Assembly (NCBI GenBank): GCA_963674475.2
Contig: CAXXFQ010000019.1
Coordinates: 186,001 to 250,000, forward strand
Direction of reading: 5' to 3'
DNA: 64,000 nt
Source: CAXXFQ01 sp963674475
GTDB taxonomy: Bacteria > Planctomycetota > Planctomycetia > Pirellulales > Thermoguttaceae
Part shown: piece after piece, positions 7,965 through 16,745 of the stretch
How positions within the stretch are numbered: the first letter of the stretch is position 1
Layout: each line of letters starts with the position of its first letter
The notes under the pieces: generated by a model
What the model saw: only the letters and a program-made list of their open reading frames with translations
The model's database searches: none
Told to the model about the DNA's origin: nothing
Made by a program: the position numbers and the translations under genes

Positions 7965-10292
7965 TTACTCTATCATACCGTCGCAGCCCCCCGGTGGTCT
8001 ATCCCACCCGGCCATCCAGGCCTGGCCCAACGCGATACTCCCGTCGCCCGGCGGGACCGCCAGCGGGACGAAAACGGCGTACCCGGCTGCTTTTAGGGCC
8101 GATTCGAGCCGGTCGGAGAGCCGTCGATTCAAAAAACAGCCGCCCGAGAGGACGATTTGACGCGTCTCGAACCGGTTGACCAAGGCGACCACCGCCCGGG
8201 CCAGGCCGCGATGAAAACGGCCGCTCATCTGGGCCGTCGACACCCCCGCCGCCCGATCGGCCAGGACCGCTTCGAGCATTGGCTGCCAGTCGATTTCGAT
8301 CGGATCGGCGCCGGTCAGGTCGAACGGGTAGGCCACCTTGTTCGATTCGTTTTCTTCGGCGGCAGCGAATTCCAGCGCCATGGCCGCTTGGCCTTCGAAC
8401 GTGATCGTCGGATCGATTCCGGCCAGACAGGCGACCGCGTCGAACAATCGGCCGACACTGCTGGTTCGCGGCGCGTTGATTCCGTGCGAGAGCATCGCCG
8501 GCAGATTGGTCGCTTCGTCATCGGGAAAACCGAGCCCTCCGGCCAGCGAAGAGGCCAATTCCGGGTTGTGTTCGTAAAGCAGTCCCAACGCCGAGCGACG
8601 TGGGTCGCGAACTGCCCGATCGCCGCCGGGCAGGGCGAACGTTTTTAAATGGGCGACGCGACGGAACGCGTTTTTTTCACCGAGCAAGACCTCGCCGCCC
8701 CAGACGGTCCCGTCGGTGCCGTAGCCGGTGCCGTCGAACGCCAGTCCCAAGACGGGGCCGTCGAGCCGATGTTCGGCCACAACCGCCGCGACGTGGGCCA
8801 GGTGGTGCTGGACGCGGACCAACGGGACGTTCCAGCGCTGGGCCAGTGTTTCGGCGTAGCGGGTCGAGGCGTAGTCCGGGTGCAGGTCGCAGGCGACGCG
8901 GTCCGGGACGACGTCGAAAAAGCCGACCAGGTCGTCCACCGCGTGGCGGAAGACCTCGACCGATTCGAACGTTTCCAGATCGCCGACGTGGGCACTGAGG
9001 ATGACGTCGTTTTCCAGCCGTAGTCCGACCGTGTTTTTTAAGTGACCGCCGACCGCCAGGACCGTCGGGCCTGCCTGGGCGATTCGGATCGCTCTCGGCG
9101 CGAACCCCCGCGCGCGACGCAAAAGTTGCAGTCCGTCGGGCACCCGCCAGGCGACCGAGTCGTCGACCGGGCGGACGATCGGCCGGTTGTGGGTCAAAAT
9201 TAAATCGGCGATGGGCCCCAGTCGCGTGACGGCCTCGTCGGTCGTCGTGGCCATCGGTTCTTCGGCCAGATTGCCGCTGGTACAGACGATCGGCCGATCC
9301 AGGGTGTCCATTAAAATCTGATGCAGCGGCGTGTAGGGCAGCATGATGCCCAGGTTCGGTTGTCCCGGTGCGACCGATTCGGGTAACGAACGGGTCGTTT
9401 TTTTTCGCTTCAAAAGCAGAATCGGCCGCTCGACCGATTCCAGATCGGCCGCCTCACGGTCGGAAAGCTCGCAATACTGCCGGACCATATCCTGATCGGT
9501 CATCATCAGGGCGAACGGTTTGTGCGGGCGGCGTTTTCGTGCCCGAAGCGTTTTGACCGGTTCGTCACACGTTGCGTCGACGACCAGTTGAAAACCGCCG
9601 AGCCCCTTGATCGCGACGATCCGCCCGGCCGAAATCGCCTCGATTGTTTGTTCTAGCGCCGCCTCGTCTCGGCTGATCGGTTCGCCGGAAGCGTTCAGCA
9701 GTTCCAACCTCGGTCCGCATTGGGGGCAGGCGATTGGTTGGGCGTGGAACCGGCGGTCGCTCGGGTTTTCGTATTCCCGTCGGCAGTCGTCGCAAAGGTC
9801 GAATCGGGACATCGACGTTCGCGGACGGTCGTACGGAACCCCTTCGATGATCGACCAGCGCGGGCCGCAATGGGTGCAGTTGGTGAACGGGTACCGGTAT
9901 CGCCGTTCGCCAGGGGTGCGAATTTCTTCCAAGCAGGCCGGACAGGTGGCCAGGTCGGCAGGAATTGTCGGTCGAGGGGCGGCCAGATCGAGACTCTCGC
10001 GGATCTCGAACGTCGTCTCCCTCTCACAAATCGCAAGCGGCTCGACGTCGATCGACTCGATCTTCGCCGCCGGAGGAGGGGCGTTTCGAAGGGTTTCCAA
10101 AAACCGCTCGATCGCCGCCGGATCGCCTTGCAACTCGATCCGGACCCGGTCGGTTTCGTTCCGGACCAGACCGGTCAACCCGTAACGCCCGGCCGTGTTG
10201 TAGACGAACGGGCGGAATCCGACCCCTTGCACCACTCCGCGGACGGTGATCAAGAAGCGAGTCGGTTCGACATTTTCCGGGACGTTTGACAT
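7965..10292 (-). CDS. hypF: Carbamoyltransferase HypF
   Basis: 775 residues from ATG 10292 (MSNVPENV); a longer in-frame start at 10367 adds low-complexity sequence and is less likely. Domain order is that of HypF: acylphosphatase-like (VRGVVQGVGFRPFVYNT, residues ~12-95), two Cys4 zinc fingers (CPACLEEI..CTHCGPRW and CDDC..CPQCGPRL, ~105-190), a YrdC-like ATP-binding domain (RKRRPHKPFALM), and a Kae1-like C-terminal domain (VQHHLAHVAAV, AFDGTGYG, LSGGCFLN). HypF turns carbamoyl phosphate into the carbamoyl group placed on HypE, the source of the cyanide ligands. First gene of the hypF-hypC-hypD operon; no CO-side genes are seen. Confidence 0.96.
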   Translation of the reverse strand: MSNVPENVEPTRFLITVRGVVQGVGFRPFVYNTAGRYGLTGLVRNETDRVRIELQGDPAAIERFLETLRNAPPPAAKIESIDVEPLAICERETTFEIRESLDLAAPRPTIPADLATCPACLEEIRTPGERRYRYPFTNCTHCGPRWSIIEGVPYDRPRTSMSRFDLCDDCRREYENPSDRRFHAQPIACPQCGPRLELLNASGEPISRDEAALEQTIEAISAGRIVAIKGLGGFQLVVDATCDEPVKTLRARKRRPHKPFALMMTDQDMVRQYCELSDREAADLESVERPILLLKRKKTTRSLPESVAPGQPNLGIMLPYTPLHQILMDTLDRPIVCTSGNLAEEPMATTTDEAVTRLGPIADLILTHNRPIVRPVDDSVAWRVPDGLQLLRRARGFAPRAIRIAQAGPTVLAVGGHLKNTVGLRLENDVILSAHVGDLETFESVEVFRHAVDDLVGFFDVVPDRVACDLHPDYASTRYAETLAQRWNVPLVRVQHHLAHVAAVVAEHRLDGPVLGLAFDGTGYGTDGTVWGGEVLLGEKNAFRRVAHLKTFALPGGDRAVRDPRRSALGLLYEHNPELASSLAGGLGFPDDEATNLPAMLSHGINAPRTSSVGRLFDAVACLAGIDPTITFEGQAAMALEFAAAEENESNKVAYPFDLTGADPIEIDWQPMLEAVLADRAAGVSTAQMSGRFHRGLARAVVALVNRFETRQIVLSGGCFLNRRLSDRLESALKAAGYAVFVPLAVPPGDGSIALGQAWMAGWDRPPGGCDGMIE

Positions 10293-10612
10293 CGGATGAG
10301 CGGGGGACGTATTGCCCCGTGGGATCGAAGGTTCAGAATGCAGATAGCTTGAAGATGACTTTGACAAGGGCTAAACCAAATAAGCTGAATCATACCATTA
10401 TATCATCGGGCCCCCAAAAGGGCGACCGGTCGAAATTGACGGGAAAAAGACGCACCCGTGAACGTCCCTTCGATCGATTTCTGACTGGCGGGTCGAAGTC
10501 CGGGCTCCGGGGGGGTATAATACGAGAATCGTTGTTATGGTTTTTTCGGACGGAAAGGCTTGCCAGTGTACGTTTAGCCTTTAAAAAGCACCAATAAAAT
10601 GATTTTCCTATT
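10293..10612. promoter_or_regulatory. Divergent intergenic region between hypF and the ferredoxin gene
   Basis: This 320-bp stretch must hold the promoters of both the hyp operon (leftward) and the ferredoxin-like gene (rightward). It is A/T-richer around 10360-10400 and 10540-10610. I see no clear palindrome or consensus operator, so no site is called. Confidence 0.35.
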
Positions 10613-11332
10613 ATGTCGATTCCGATAACGGTTGTTCTTTCACTTCCCCATCCCAAAAATCAAGCAGGTGCCGATTCCCCTTTGGCGATCGACGCGGCGC
10701 TGTTGGATCAAATAGCGCGACGGCCGGTGGCCGAGGTATTGACGATCGGCTCGCTTCACGATCTCGACCCGCAAGGGCCGACCGTCAAGCGGCTCGAAAA
10801 ACTTGACGGGTCGGTTGCCCTTTTCAGCGACCTTCCGCCTCGGGCGGCTCGGTGGATGGCTTGTCGGTTGGGGTTGTGTCCGAGTTGGTCCTGCTTTGAG
10901 GTGGCCGATTACGAGGACCACGACTCGATTCTCGCGCAACTCGACCCGTTGTTGGAAAAGACCTCTTCGCCGGGCGAACCGGTTGAATTGGAGCGGGTCG
11001 ATGAGGAGATCGCCGTCCGTTGGCATCCGATCGTCGATTACGAGAAATGTATCAACTGTCTCGAATGTTTGAACTACTGCCTTTTCGGCGTCTATAACCT
11101 CGATCACGACGAAAATATCCTTGTCGAAAACCCGGCCATGTGTCGCCCCGGTTGTCCGGCCTGCGCGCGGGTCTGTCCGGAAGGGGCGATCATGTTCCCC
11201 TATTTCAACGATCCGCAAATTTCCGGTCGCGTCGCGAAGCTTAAAAAAGAAACTCCTAAAACCGTCGAAAACGGACTCGACAAACAGGATCAAAAACTTG
11301 ATAAACTCTTGGATGAATTAGACGAGTTTTAA
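10613..11332 (+). CDS. 4Fe-4S ferredoxin-like protein with an N-terminal extension
   Basis: 239 residues. The N-terminal ~135 residues match no domain I recognise and include ACRLGLCPSWSC. Then come two cluster motifs: CINCLECLNYC (CX2CX2CX3C) near residue 146 and CRPGCPACARVCP (CX3CX2CX3CP) near residue 177. Two 4Fe-4S clusters are therefore expected and the protein should carry electrons in the cytoplasm. The C-terminus is a charged Lys/Asp/Leu-rich tail. It is divergent from hypF; a link to a hydrogenase is an inference from position only. The stop codon is followed 3 bp later by a half copy of the second repeat family. Confidence 0.8.
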   Translation: MSIPITVVLSLPHPKNQAGADSPLAIDAALLDQIARRPVAEVLTIGSLHDLDPQGPTVKRLEKLDGSVALFSDLPPRAARWMACRLGLCPSWSCFEVADYEDHDSILAQLDPLLEKTSSPGEPVELERVDEEIAVRWHPIVDYEKCINCLECLNYCLFGVYNLDHDENILVENPAMCRPGCPACARVCPEGAIMFPYFNDPQISGRVAKLKKETPKTVENGLDKQDQKLDKLLDELDEF

Positions 11333-11335
11333 ACC

Positions 11336-11383
11336 GGTGCTTCCGCACCCAAAATTAAATCTGCTCCCGTTGGTCGCTGGTAT
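11336..11383 (-). repeat. Half copy of palindromic element F2 (right half, inverted)
   Basis: It begins with the hairpin GGTGC-TTCC-GCACC and ends with the arm GCTCCCGTTGGTCGCTGGTAT, stopping at the point that is the centre of symmetry of the full copy at 25854-25976. It starts 3 bp after the ferredoxin stop codon. Confidence 0.75.
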
Positions 11384-11472
11384 GCGGGTGTGCAGGTGGT
11401 GCGTGCCGCTTTGGAAAAGGGGGGAGAGCTTTTATTTCTTTTCGATCGATTTTGCCAAGAAATAAGAAAAAA

Positions 11473-11518
11473 TCCTCCAAGAAGCTTTTTCATTAAAGGG
11501 CTTCGAGGAGGACCGTTT
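11473..11518. terminator. Bidirectional terminator between ferredoxin gene and dapB
   Basis: The arms TCCTCC..GAAGC and GCTTC..AGGAGGA form an 11-12-bp interrupted stem. A-rich sequence precedes it and T5 follows, so it can serve both convergent genes. Confidence 0.65.
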
Positions 11519-11547
11519 TTGAGTTTTCTTCTTGCGTGTTGCGACTT

Positions 11548-12339
11548 CTAAAGATTCAAAAAATCGTTCATGTCATAGAGGCCGGGCTCTTTTTGAGCGA
11601 TGAACTGGGCGGCCGACAACGCGCCGCGGGCGTAGCAGTCGCGGTTCGACGCACGGACGGTGACTTCGACCGTTTCGCCCAACATGCCGAAGACGATCGT
11701 GTGCTCGCCCGGGTTGTCGCCGGTTCGGATCGCGTGGTAGCCGATCTCGTTGTGCGGCCGGGCGCCGGGGCGTCCTTCTCGACCGTGACGATGTTCGGTT
11801 TGACCCATCTCGTCGGCGATGATCCGACCAAACTTCAACGCGGTTCCGCTGGGCGAGTCTTCTTTGAAGCGGTGGTGCCGTTCGAGGATCTCGACGTCGG
11901 CGTCGTGCTCGGCCAGGGCGCGGGCCGCGACTTCTGAAAGTTTCATCGCCACGTTGACCGCCAGGCTCGTGTTTGGCGACCAGAGGACCGGGATTGTTTG
12001 GGCCGCCTGTTTGACTTTTTCAATTCCCGCCGCTTCCAAACCGGTGGTTGCCAGGACCAGCGGCAATCGTTTCTCGACGCAAAACGCCAAAATCGCTTCG
12101 GTCCCTTGCGGGGTCGAGAAGTCGATCACGGCGTCGGCCGTTCCGTCAAAGGTCTCGGTGATCGGGACACCGATCGGTCCGATTCCGGCGACCGTTCCGG
12201 CGTCTTCGCCCAGGCGGGGATAGGCCCCGTTTTCCAACGCGGCGACAACTTGTAAATCGGCCGCTTCCGAGCCGAGAGCGACCAAACGGCCACCCATCCG
12301 ACCGCCCGCGCCGTTGATGATAAGTCGAATTGAACTCAC
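11548..12339 (-). CDS. dapB: 4-hydroxy-tetrahydrodipicolinate reductase
   Basis: 263 residues from a GTG at 12339, chosen because AGGAAA lies 8 bp upstream and the NAD(P)H-binding IINGAGGRMGG follows at once; an ATG at 12426 would add an unrelated 29-residue tail. The active-site stretch ERHHRFKEDSPSGTAL (catalytic His, Lys and the SGT substrate loop) is intact. The enzyme reduces hydroxy-tetrahydrodipicolinate in the diaminopimelate/lysine pathway. It stands alone, divergent from feoA. Confidence 0.95.
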   Translation of the reverse strand: MSSIRLIINGAGGRMGGRLVALGSEAADLQVVAALENGAYPRLGEDAGTVAGIGPIGVPITETFDGTADAVIDFSTPQGTEAILAFCVEKRLPLVLATTGLEAAGIEKVKQAAQTIPVLWSPNTSLAVNVAMKLSEVAARALAEHDADVEILERHHRFKEDSPSGTALKFGRIIADEMGQTEHRHGREGRPGARPHNEIGYHAIRTGDNPGEHTIVFGMLGETVEVTVRASNRDCYARGALSAAQFIAQKEPGLYDMNDFLNL

Positions 12340-12717
12340 TGGGGTTTCCTTCCGGTTTTTGAATAACGATAGGGAAAGGGGATTTCCGCTTTCGATACAG
12401 GTGCGAAACGCAGGCACATGATGCAAGTGCGAAACGTGCCGATTTTATCAAATAAATCGGGTGTTAAAAACCTCCCCCTAGACAAATCGTCCTGGAAGAT
12501 TTCCCGTATCGCTTTCTTTAAATCCCTTGCATTTGGTTTTTTTGGACAAAGTGTTCGCATGAATCGGCAATGGGAGAAACGGCGTGAGCTTTTCTCTGAG
12601 GGGGCATTGCAGAAAGCCGATTCAAGTAAAAAGGATTTTTGGCACTTTGCCGCCATGTCCTTTTATTGATGTTTGCGTTGTCAATCAGAGCCTCGGTCCT
12701 CAAACGGTACGAAATCC
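12340..12717. other. Divergent intergenic region dapB/feoA
   Basis: The 378-bp region should carry both promoters. GTGCGAAACG occurs twice (12401-12410 and 12427-12436), 26 bp apart, inside a GGCAC..GTGCC inverted repeat. No Fur-box-like sequence with good symmetry was found upstream of feoA. Confidence 0.35.
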
Positions 12718-12993
12718 ATGACTTCGAAACTGCATGCGAGAACTCAAAAAAGGTTCAAGAAAACACTTGCCGATTTTTCCTTAGGGCAAGAGGGGACGGT
12801 TCTCGGTCTGACCCCGGCGTGTCAGGGGCCGCAGCGAAGTCGGCTGCTCGATTTGGGAATCGTTCCCGGAACGAAGGTCCGCGTCGAAATGGAGAGCCTT
12901 GGTCGCGATCCGAGGGCCTATTTCATTCGGGGAGCGCTGGTGGCACTTCGTGATGCCCAGGCCCGGTGGATTCTCGTCGCCGAGAACGTCTAG
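12718..12993 (+). CDS. feoA: Ferrous iron transport accessory protein FeoA
   Basis: 91 residues from ATG 12718. After a basic N-terminus comes a single SH3-like FeoA domain (GQEGTVLGLTP, RLLDLGIVPGTKVRVEMES, YFIRGALVALRD). FeoA binds the cytoplasmic side of the FeoB iron(II) transporter. feoB follows 200 bp downstream. The TAG stop codon lies inside the terminal inverted repeat of the element at 12989-13158, so the last codons may have been set by its insertion; the domain itself looks complete. Confidence 0.92.
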   Translation: MTSKLHARTQKRFKKTLADFSLGQEGTVLGLTPACQGPQRSRLLDLGIVPGTKVRVEMESLGRDPRAYFIRGALVALRDAQARWILVAENV

Positions 12994-13158
12994 AGGGCAT
13001 TTTAAAACCTCAATTTGAGCTACAAGCGGTCTTTTTGTCCGCTGGACTGCTTCGCAAAATCTCGCCATATCGTCCAATATGCCTGCGATTTTACTCCTTG
13101 CCAACAAACAAAAATCCTTGCCTTCGCAGCCAAAGCAGGTTTTGAAACGCCCTCTAGA
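12989..13158. repeat. MITE-like element between feoA and feoB
   Basis: A 170-bp stretch bounded by 22-bp terminal inverted repeats (12989-13010 and 13137-13158; 20 of 22 positions match), each ending in TCTAGA at the outer side. Smaller internal hairpins include AGCGG/CCGCT and CTGCG/CGCAG. No coding frame is visible. A solo end (GTTTTGAAAATGCCCTCT) occurs at 24458-24475. The feoA stop codon is part of the left repeat. Confidence 0.65.
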
Positions 13159-13193
13159 TTTTCCCGCCGGTTTTTCTATTGCACTCTTGCCCC

Positions 13194-15206
13194 ATGAATC
13201 GGTTTTTAAAAATGACCCTTTTACCTTGTACCACTTGCCAAGGATGTCCCGAGGGGGCCCGGCGTGAGACGAAGCGGTTTCGCATCGATCGGGGGACGTA
13301 TGTCATTGCGCTGGCCGGAAATCCGAACGTGGGAAAGAGCACTATTTTTAACGAGCTGACCGGCCTGCGCCAACATACGGGCAACTGGCCGGGGAAAACG
13401 GTCGCTCGTCACGAAGGCCGTTTTACCTATGAAAATACGCGGTTTCGGATGATCGATTTGCCGGGGACCTATTCCCTTTCCGCGACCACGCCCGATGAGG
13501 AAGTGGCTCGCGACTACCTGCTTTCCGGCGAGGCCGACGTGACGGTCGTCGTGGTCGATGCCGGGTGTCTTGAGCGGAATTTGAATCTGGTTTTGCAGAT
13601 TCTCCACGGAATCCCTCGTGTCGTGGTCTGTTTGAATCTGGTCGATGAGGCTCGACGGCACGGGATCGAGGTTGACACGCAACGGCTTTCGGAGAAATTG
13701 GGCGTTCCGGTCGTGGCGACCAGCGCTCGGTTTGGGCAGGGGATCGAGGCACTTCGGGCGACGATTCATCGGATGGTCGGCGGTGTTTTGCCTTCGCGGG
13801 CCTGTCACTCAAGGGGTTCGATGCCGACGGTCGAGCACAAGGCCCTTTTTCCGGAATCGTCGTCCGAGGCGGCGACCGAGCGTTTTTATTGGGATGCCGG
13901 ACAAATTGCCCAGTTGTGCGCGCGACGAAAAACGGATCAGCGCCCCGTGCTCGATCGGCGACTGGATCGGATCTTGACCAATCGTTGGACCGGGTTTCCG
14001 GTGATGGTCGGTCTGTTGGCCGTCGTGCTTTGGTTGACCGTCGTGGGGGCGAACTATCCGTCGGCCTTTTTGTCGTGGTTGTTAATCGAGACGATCCATC
14101 CGGCACTTCGGGCAGCCGCCTTGGGGCTCGGGCTGCCTGTCGGGCTTGTGGGGGTGTCGATCGACGGGGTTTACCTGGCCACGGCCTGGGTCATTTCGGT
14201 CATGTTGCCGCCGATGGCGATTTTTTTCCCCCTGTTTACGCTGCTTGAGGATTTCGGCTACCTGCCTCGGGTGGCGTTCAATCTGGACGGTTTTTTTCGA
14301 CGGGTCGGCGCCCATGGTAAACAGGCGCTGACCATGTCGATGGGGTTCGGTTGCAATGCGGCGGGTGTCGTTTCGACACGCGTGATTGACAGCCCGCGCG
14401 AACGACTTTTGGCGATTGTGACCAATAACTTCTCCCTGTGCAATGGGCGCTGGCCGACGCAGATTTTGATCGCCACCATTTTTCTCGGTTCGTTGGTTCC
14501 TTCCTACTGGGCCGGGCTGATTTCGACCGCCTCGGTGGTCGGCGTCGCGTTGCTGGGGGTCGTGTTGACGTTTGTGGTTACCTGGTTTCTTTCGCAGTCG
14601 TTGCTCCGCGGCGAGGCGTCGACTTTTAGCCTTGAGCTGCCACCGTACCGGCCGCCTCGACTGCTTCACACGCTTTACACCTCGTTGATCGATCGGACCC
14701 TGTTGGTTTTGTGGCGGGCGATCGTTTTTGCCGCCCCGGCCGGTGCGGTGATCTGGCTGATCGCCAACGTCGAGATTGGCTCGTCCACCTTGGCCGACTG
14801 GTTTGTCCGAAATGCCGACCCGATGGCGGTGCCGATTGGCCTAAACGGGGTCGTGCTGTTGGCCTACCTTGTGGCGATTCCGGCTAACGAGATTGTTATC
14901 CCGACGATCTTGATGTTGACGGTCGTGACCACCGGGCTCACCGGTGTGGGCGCCGAAGCGGGTGTCATGTTCGAGACGTCCGATTCGGCCATGGGAGAGA
15001 TTCTTCGTACGGGAGGTTGGACTACGTTGACAGCCGTCAACCTGATGCTTTTCAGTTTGATCCACAACCCGTGTTCGACGGCCATCTACACGATTTATAA
15101 AGAAACCCGGAGCGTCCGTTGGACCCTGTTGGCCACGCTCTTGCCGGTCGTGTTGGGCGTGGCCGTCTGTTTCGTGGTCGCCCAGCTCTGGCGTCTTCTT
15201 GGTTGA
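13194..15206 (+). CDS. feoB: Ferrous iron transporter FeoB
   Basis: 670 residues from ATG 13194; ATG 13212 and a TTG at 13179 are alternatives and none has a clear ribosome site. The N-terminus carries a CTTCQGC Cys motif, then the G domain: GNPNVGKST (42-50), DLPGTYSL (G3) and CLNLVDEA (G4). The membrane part has the two 'Gate' segments, including GFGCNAAGV and NNFSLCNGRWP, with about 8-10 helices. FeoB imports Fe2+ across the inner membrane, driven or gated by GTP. The gene forms a unit with feoA. A terminator follows the stop. Confidence 0.96.
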   Translation: MNRFLKMTLLPCTTCQGCPEGARRETKRFRIDRGTYVIALAGNPNVGKSTIFNELTGLRQHTGNWPGKTVARHEGRFTYENTRFRMIDLPGTYSLSATTPDEEVARDYLLSGEADVTVVVVDAGCLERNLNLVLQILHGIPRVVVCLNLVDEARRHGIEVDTQRLSEKLGVPVVATSARFGQGIEALRATIHRMVGGVLPSRACHSRGSMPTVEHKALFPESSSEAATERFYWDAGQIAQLCARRKTDQRPVLDRRLDRILTNRWTGFPVMVGLLAVVLWLTVVGANYPSAFLSWLLIETIHPALRAAALGLGLPVGLVGVSIDGVYLATAWVISVMLPPMAIFFPLFTLLEDFGYLPRVAFNLDGFFRRVGAHGKQALTMSMGFGCNAAGVVSTRVIDSPRERLLAIVTNNFSLCNGRWPTQILIATIFLGSLVPSYWAGLISTASVVGVALLGVVLTFVVTWFLSQSLLRGEASTFSLELPPYRPPRLLHTLYTSLIDRTLLVLWRAIVFAAPAGAVIWLIANVEIGSSTLADWFVRNADPMAVPIGLNGVVLLAYLVAIPANEIVIPTILMLTVVTTGLTGVGAEAGVMFETSDSAMGEILRTGGWTTLTAVNLMLFSLIHNPCSTAIYTIYKETRSVRWTLLATLLPVVLGVAVCFVVAQLWRLLG

Positions 15207-15211
15207 AAAAT

Positions 15212-15258
15212 CCCCGTTTCCAAACTAGGTGATCCGTTCGGAAACGGGGCAGTCTTTT
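15212..15258. terminator. Bidirectional terminator after feoB
   Basis: A perfect 10-bp stem CCCCGTTTCC/GGAAACGGGG with an 18-nt loop, preceded by A5 and followed by T5, lies between convergent feoB and the LRR lipoprotein gene. Confidence 0.75.
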
Positions 15259-15285
15259 TATGCAACTACAGGGATAAAAGCTGTT

Positions 15286-16350
15286 TTACTTCTTTTCCGG
15301 CTTTTCCTTGGTTTCTCCCGTGTTCTCGTGGATCTTGCAATCTTTCAGCTGTCCCTTGAGCTTTTCGATTCCCGCGGCGGTGACACGGGTATTGGTCAGG
15401 TGGATTTCCTTGAGTTGTTTGAAGGTTCCGATCATTTCCAGTCCGGCGTCGGTGATCGCGTTACGGCCCAGGTGCATCCAGGTCACCTTGGTCAACGGGG
15501 CGAGCGTCGGTAATCCGGCGTCGGTGACCCGGGTCTTATCGAGGTTCAGCCAAGTCAGGTTGGTCAGGCCGGCGATCGTTTTCAGTGCCGCGTCGGTCGT
15601 GGCGGTGGTGTACAGGTTCAGTCGTTTAAGATTCGTAAGCGCGGCCAGTTCGGCGACCCCTTGGTCGGTCACGGCGGTGAGGCTCAAGTCGAGATCGGTC
15701 AGGTTCTTCGCGCGGCCGAGCGTTTTGATCGCTTGGTCGGTCAGTTTCGTTCCGCTGAGGCGCAGTCGTCGGAGTTTTGGCAGCGCGGCGATCGCTTCGA
15801 CCCCGGCGTCGGTCACGGGGACGTTGGCCAGATAAAGCTCTTCCACCTTGGGCAGCGCGGAGAGCTTCGCCATGGTCGCGTCGGTAACACTGGTGTTGTC
15901 GAGGCCGAGGACCTTGAGATTCGGCAGGTTATCGAGTTCCGGCAGCGTCACGTCGGTGACCTGGGGGCCGGAGAGTTTTAGGAGTTTCAGGCTCGAAAGT
16001 TTTCCGGCTTTTTTAAGCCCTTCGCCGGTGATCGGGGTATCGCGCGCGTCGAGCGACTTGAGTTTTGCAAACGCGGCGAGCTTTTCCAAATCGGCGTCGG
16101 TCACGTCGGACCCTTTGAGCGTGATCGCCGTGACGTTCCCTTGTTTGTCGGTTTTGAGTTTTGCTTTTTTTTGCTTCAAAAAATCGGCCATTTCAGTCGG
16201 GTCGACTTTGGTTTGCGTTGCGGTGGAGTTGGTCGTCGTTTTTTGAGCTTTGGTTGGTTCCGGGGTCGAGGTTGGGGCCGGTTTCTGGCAGCCGGAGAGA
16301 AGCAGGGCCAGGCCGAGGGTCAGCGAGAGCAGTGGGGCGGGGCGAATCAT
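15286..16350 (-). CDS. Leucine-rich-repeat lipoprotein
   Basis: 354 residues from ATG 16350 with AAGGAAAG upstream; a longer frame to 16467 would start inside the palindromic operator and is rejected. Residues 1-20 are a lipoprotein signal with lipobox LLSGC. A Thr/Pro/Lys-rich linker follows, then about eleven leucine-rich repeats of ~24 residues of the 'L..LxLxxTxVTDAGL..L' type common in planctomycetes. These form a curved scaffold for protein-protein contact at the cell envelope. No enzyme domain is present; partner unknown. Three TTGCATGCAA palindromes lie just upstream. Confidence 0.85.
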   Translation of the reverse strand: MIRPAPLLSLTLGLALLLSGCQKPAPTSTPEPTKAQKTTTNSTATQTKVDPTEMADFLKQKKAKLKTDKQGNVTAITLKGSDVTDADLEKLAAFAKLKSLDARDTPITGEGLKKAGKLSSLKLLKLSGPQVTDVTLPELDNLPNLKVLGLDNTSVTDATMAKLSALPKVEELYLANVPVTDAGVEAIAALPKLRRLRLSGTKLTDQAIKTLGRAKNLTDLDLSLTAVTDQGVAELAALTNLKRLNLYTTATTDAALKTIAGLTNLTWLNLDKTRVTDAGLPTLAPLTKVTWMHLGRNAITDAGLEMIGTFKQLKEIHLTNTRVTAAGIEKLKGQLKDCKIHENTGETKEKPEKK

Positions 16351-16377
16351 GGTTCTTTCCTTAAAAAAGGCGGCGGA

Positions 16378-16429
16378 TTGCATGCAATGAGATAAAAAAC
16401 TTGCATGCAACCAGGCGGCTTGCATGCAA
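16378..16429. promoter_or_regulatory. Three copies of the palindrome TTGCATGCAA (putative operator)
   Basis: Exact copies at 16378-16387, 16401-16410 and 16420-16429, with start-to-start spacing of 23 and 19 bp. They lie 28-79 bp upstream of the LRR lipoprotein start (leftward gene). A perfect 10-bp palindrome three times in 52 bp looks like a cooperative binding site for a dimeric regulator. They may also affect the divergent gene starting at 16746. Confidence 0.6.
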
Positions 16430-16745
16430 TAAAACGCCAGTTTGTCAAAAGCGGGGATTCGCGTCAAGAAGAGGGAAGCGAGGGAGCGTAGAAAAACGAG
16501 GGAAATCCGGGTTTTGTAAGTGTAAATGGTATGCCCGACACCGACCGTTGATTATAATGAAATCTGCGGGGCTTGATGTCTCGCTCATACCAAAAAATGT
16601 CCTACCCGGCCTGAAACGCGTTTCCATTTGAAATCGTGCGGCCACATGGGTGAAAAGAGCCTGTTTTCCCGAAGGGTAAACTGGCGGCAACTCGCCATCA
16701 ACAATCGAGAATTTTGTATAAAACTATGGCGATGGTTTTATCGCG

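Noticed and set aside
12340..12717. Fur box upstream of feoA
   Set aside because: Only A/T-rich stretches with poor dyad symmetry were found.
16364..16467. Longer start for the LRR lipoprotein at 16467
   Set aside because: The extension would run through the TTGCATGCAA palindromes and place the lipobox far from the N-terminus.
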